A DNA stretch of 13,465 nt from Candidatus Woesearchaeota archaeon. Its GTDB lineage: Archaea > Nanobdellota > Nanobdellia > Woesearchaeales > WJKL01. The stretch covers positions 1-13,465 of the forward strand of contig JAHWIB010000033.1 in assembly GCA_019322815.1 (NCBI GenBank), written 5' to 3'. Under the pieces are notes generated by a model. The model searched no databases and was not told the origin of the DNA. It saw only the letters and a program-made list of their open reading frames with translations. The position numbers and the translations under genes were made by a program. Shown piece after piece: positions 12,710-13,465 of this stretch (its first letter is position 1; the number at the start of each line of letters is the position of its first letter).

Positions 12710-13465
12710 TTCTGCTGTAAATATCAATTAAATCTTCAGAAATTTCTTCATCAATGTATTTTTTGCTCCCTATACACTGCCCTTCTTCTTGTATTGTCAA
12801 TCCTACAGCATCTTCCTGGAAGTACATTATGCTGTCTTCATCATCAATATGCCCATATCCAAATGTATGCAGTATCTCATGGATCTCAGTAGTAGAATGC
12901 CCGCAGCTTCCGATATAAAATCCAGAAGCTCCTTTGCCAGTTGTTTCTGCAAAGCCAGCCAATCCAATCAATTCAATCTCTGCTTTTAATATCTTATTTC
13001 CTTTTATTTTTGTTATCCTGGCAACACCTTTTTCATGGCTGCATATTGATTCCCATTTGTATATCCTGCCTTCTTCCTCTCTTATATCAACATTATATTC
13101 ATAACATCCTTCTAAAAATGAACAATGTATATCAATATCAGCAGGTTTATCTGTCTTTTCAAAATAAACAGCACCATCAGTTGCATTTTCTATCTCATCA
13201 AAAGCCTTTATTATTTTCCTGGTTTCATAATCTCCGCATTCCTCTTCATTTATAATAAAATAAGTCACAGGCATATGAGTCCAATGCAGCTTATCAGCAG
13301 AATAAAATTCATCTCCTGTCAATTCTGCTTCTTTTCCAGGCTCATAATCATAAGAAAACTCTGCAATCCTATCTTCTGCAGTATTCAGACAAAAGCAGTC
13401 AAAAAGTTTTGTATCATGATCATAACCAATTAGATAAGAAATTGCATTTTCAATCTCAACACAGT
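12699..13465 (-). CDS. Metzincin metalloprotease (matrixin-like), 5' end outside the window
   Basis: The reading frame is open to the right edge, so the N-terminus and any signal peptide are missing; about 255 residues are visible. HEILHTFGYGH at 12849-12881 is a complete HExxHxxGxxH zinc motif, followed by DDEDSIMYF with the Met-turn at 12825-12827, which defines a metzincin. The catalytic domain starts around WTHMPVTYFII (near 13280), a typical matrixin start. Before it lies a segment with three cysteines (FDCFCLN plus one at the edge), perhaps an adaptor or propeptide. Further cysteines in the domain (CSF, GCYEY, ICSH, SCGHS, QCIGS) suggest disulfides and an exported protein. A TTG at 13320 could be read as a start, but the frame continues beyond it with coherent sequence, so it is internal. 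Likely substrates are surface or environmental proteins. Confidence 0.82.
   Translation of the reverse strand, partial: CVEIENAISYLIGYDHDTKLFDCFCLNTAEDRIAEFSYDYEPGKEAELTGDEFYSADKLHWTHMPVTYFIINEEECGDYETRKIIKAFDEIENATDGAVYFEKTDKPADIDIHCSFLEGCYEYNVDIREEEGRIYKWESICSHEKGVARITKIKGNKILKAEIELIGLAGFAETTGKGASGFYIGSCGHSTTEIHEILHTFGYGHIDDEDSIMYFQEDAVGLTIQEEGQCIGSKKYIDEEISEDLIDIYSRIIS

Noticed and set aside
13320..13322. TTG as the start of the metzincin gene.
   Set aside because: The frame stays open to the window edge with coherent coding sequence including cysteines and acidic segments, so the TTG is an internal leucine.
1..13465. CRISPR arrays, tRNA or rRNA genes, insertion sequences and attachment sites.
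   Set aside because: No regularly spaced long direct repeats, cloverleaf-type sequences, rRNA motifs, transposase-like proteins or terminal inverted repeats were seen on reading both strands; the short GATAT array at 4975-5003 is a promoter element, not CRISPR.

Overview
The window is archaeal and most likely comes from an AT-rich DPANN genome of the Woesearchaeota/Pacearchaeota type. Evidence: an eL21 - RNA polymerase F - DUF655 gene string, found only in archaea; TATA boxes with upstream GAAA-type BRE elements; GGTGA-type Shine-Dalgarno sequences mixed with probable leaderless starts; very compact spacing (1-nt gaps, ATGA overlaps, overlapping stop codons); and many small membrane or secreted proteins without clear family. 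The lineage is an inference from style and gene content, because no rRNA is present.

Layout. 1-115 (-) is the start of a SepF-like gene, divergent from an information-processing operon at 337-2023 (+): eL21, RpoF, DUF655, an unrecognised 90-aa protein and a 45-aa two-CxxC protein. 2036-3229 (-) is a 397-aa orphan. 3313-4928 (-) is a compact run of a DUF131-like membrane protein, a 4-helix membrane protein, a 76-aa basic protein and a C39-like papain-fold lipoprotein. 5004-10009 (+) is the centrepiece: a 1302-aa polypeptide followed, with a 4-nt ATGA overlap, by a site-2 protease with CBS domains. 10006-11456 (-) holds a lipoprotein of perfect 26-residue cysteine repeats and a YycJ-type metallo-beta-lactamase-fold hydrolase. 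11545-13465 holds a polytopic membrane protein, a 55-aa zinc-ribbon-like protein, a small winged-HTH protein and the 3' part of a secreted-type metzincin.

The most interesting part is 4956-10009. The 1302-aa protein begins with a ribbon-helix-helix DNA-binding domain, then a hydrophobic signal or anchor helix, a subtilisin-like protease domain, a purple-acid-phosphatase-like metallophosphatase domain, Ig-like and calcium-binding-type segments, and a C-terminal membrane helix. The next gene is an intramembrane metalloprotease of the class that cleaves N-in helices after a first luminal cut. Three GATAT elements exactly 10 bp apart, two of them forming a 16-bp perfect palindrome, lie between the TATA box and the start codon. 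Together this looks like a self-contained regulated-intramembrane-proteolysis circuit: a tethered regulator with its own site-1-like protease, a partner site-2 protease and an autoregulatory operator. The domains and DNA repeats can be read directly; the circuit is inferred.

Four proteases or protease-fold proteins of different classes (C39-like cysteine, subtilisin-like serine, S2P, metzincin) lie within 10 kb, so much of the window concerns the cell surface.
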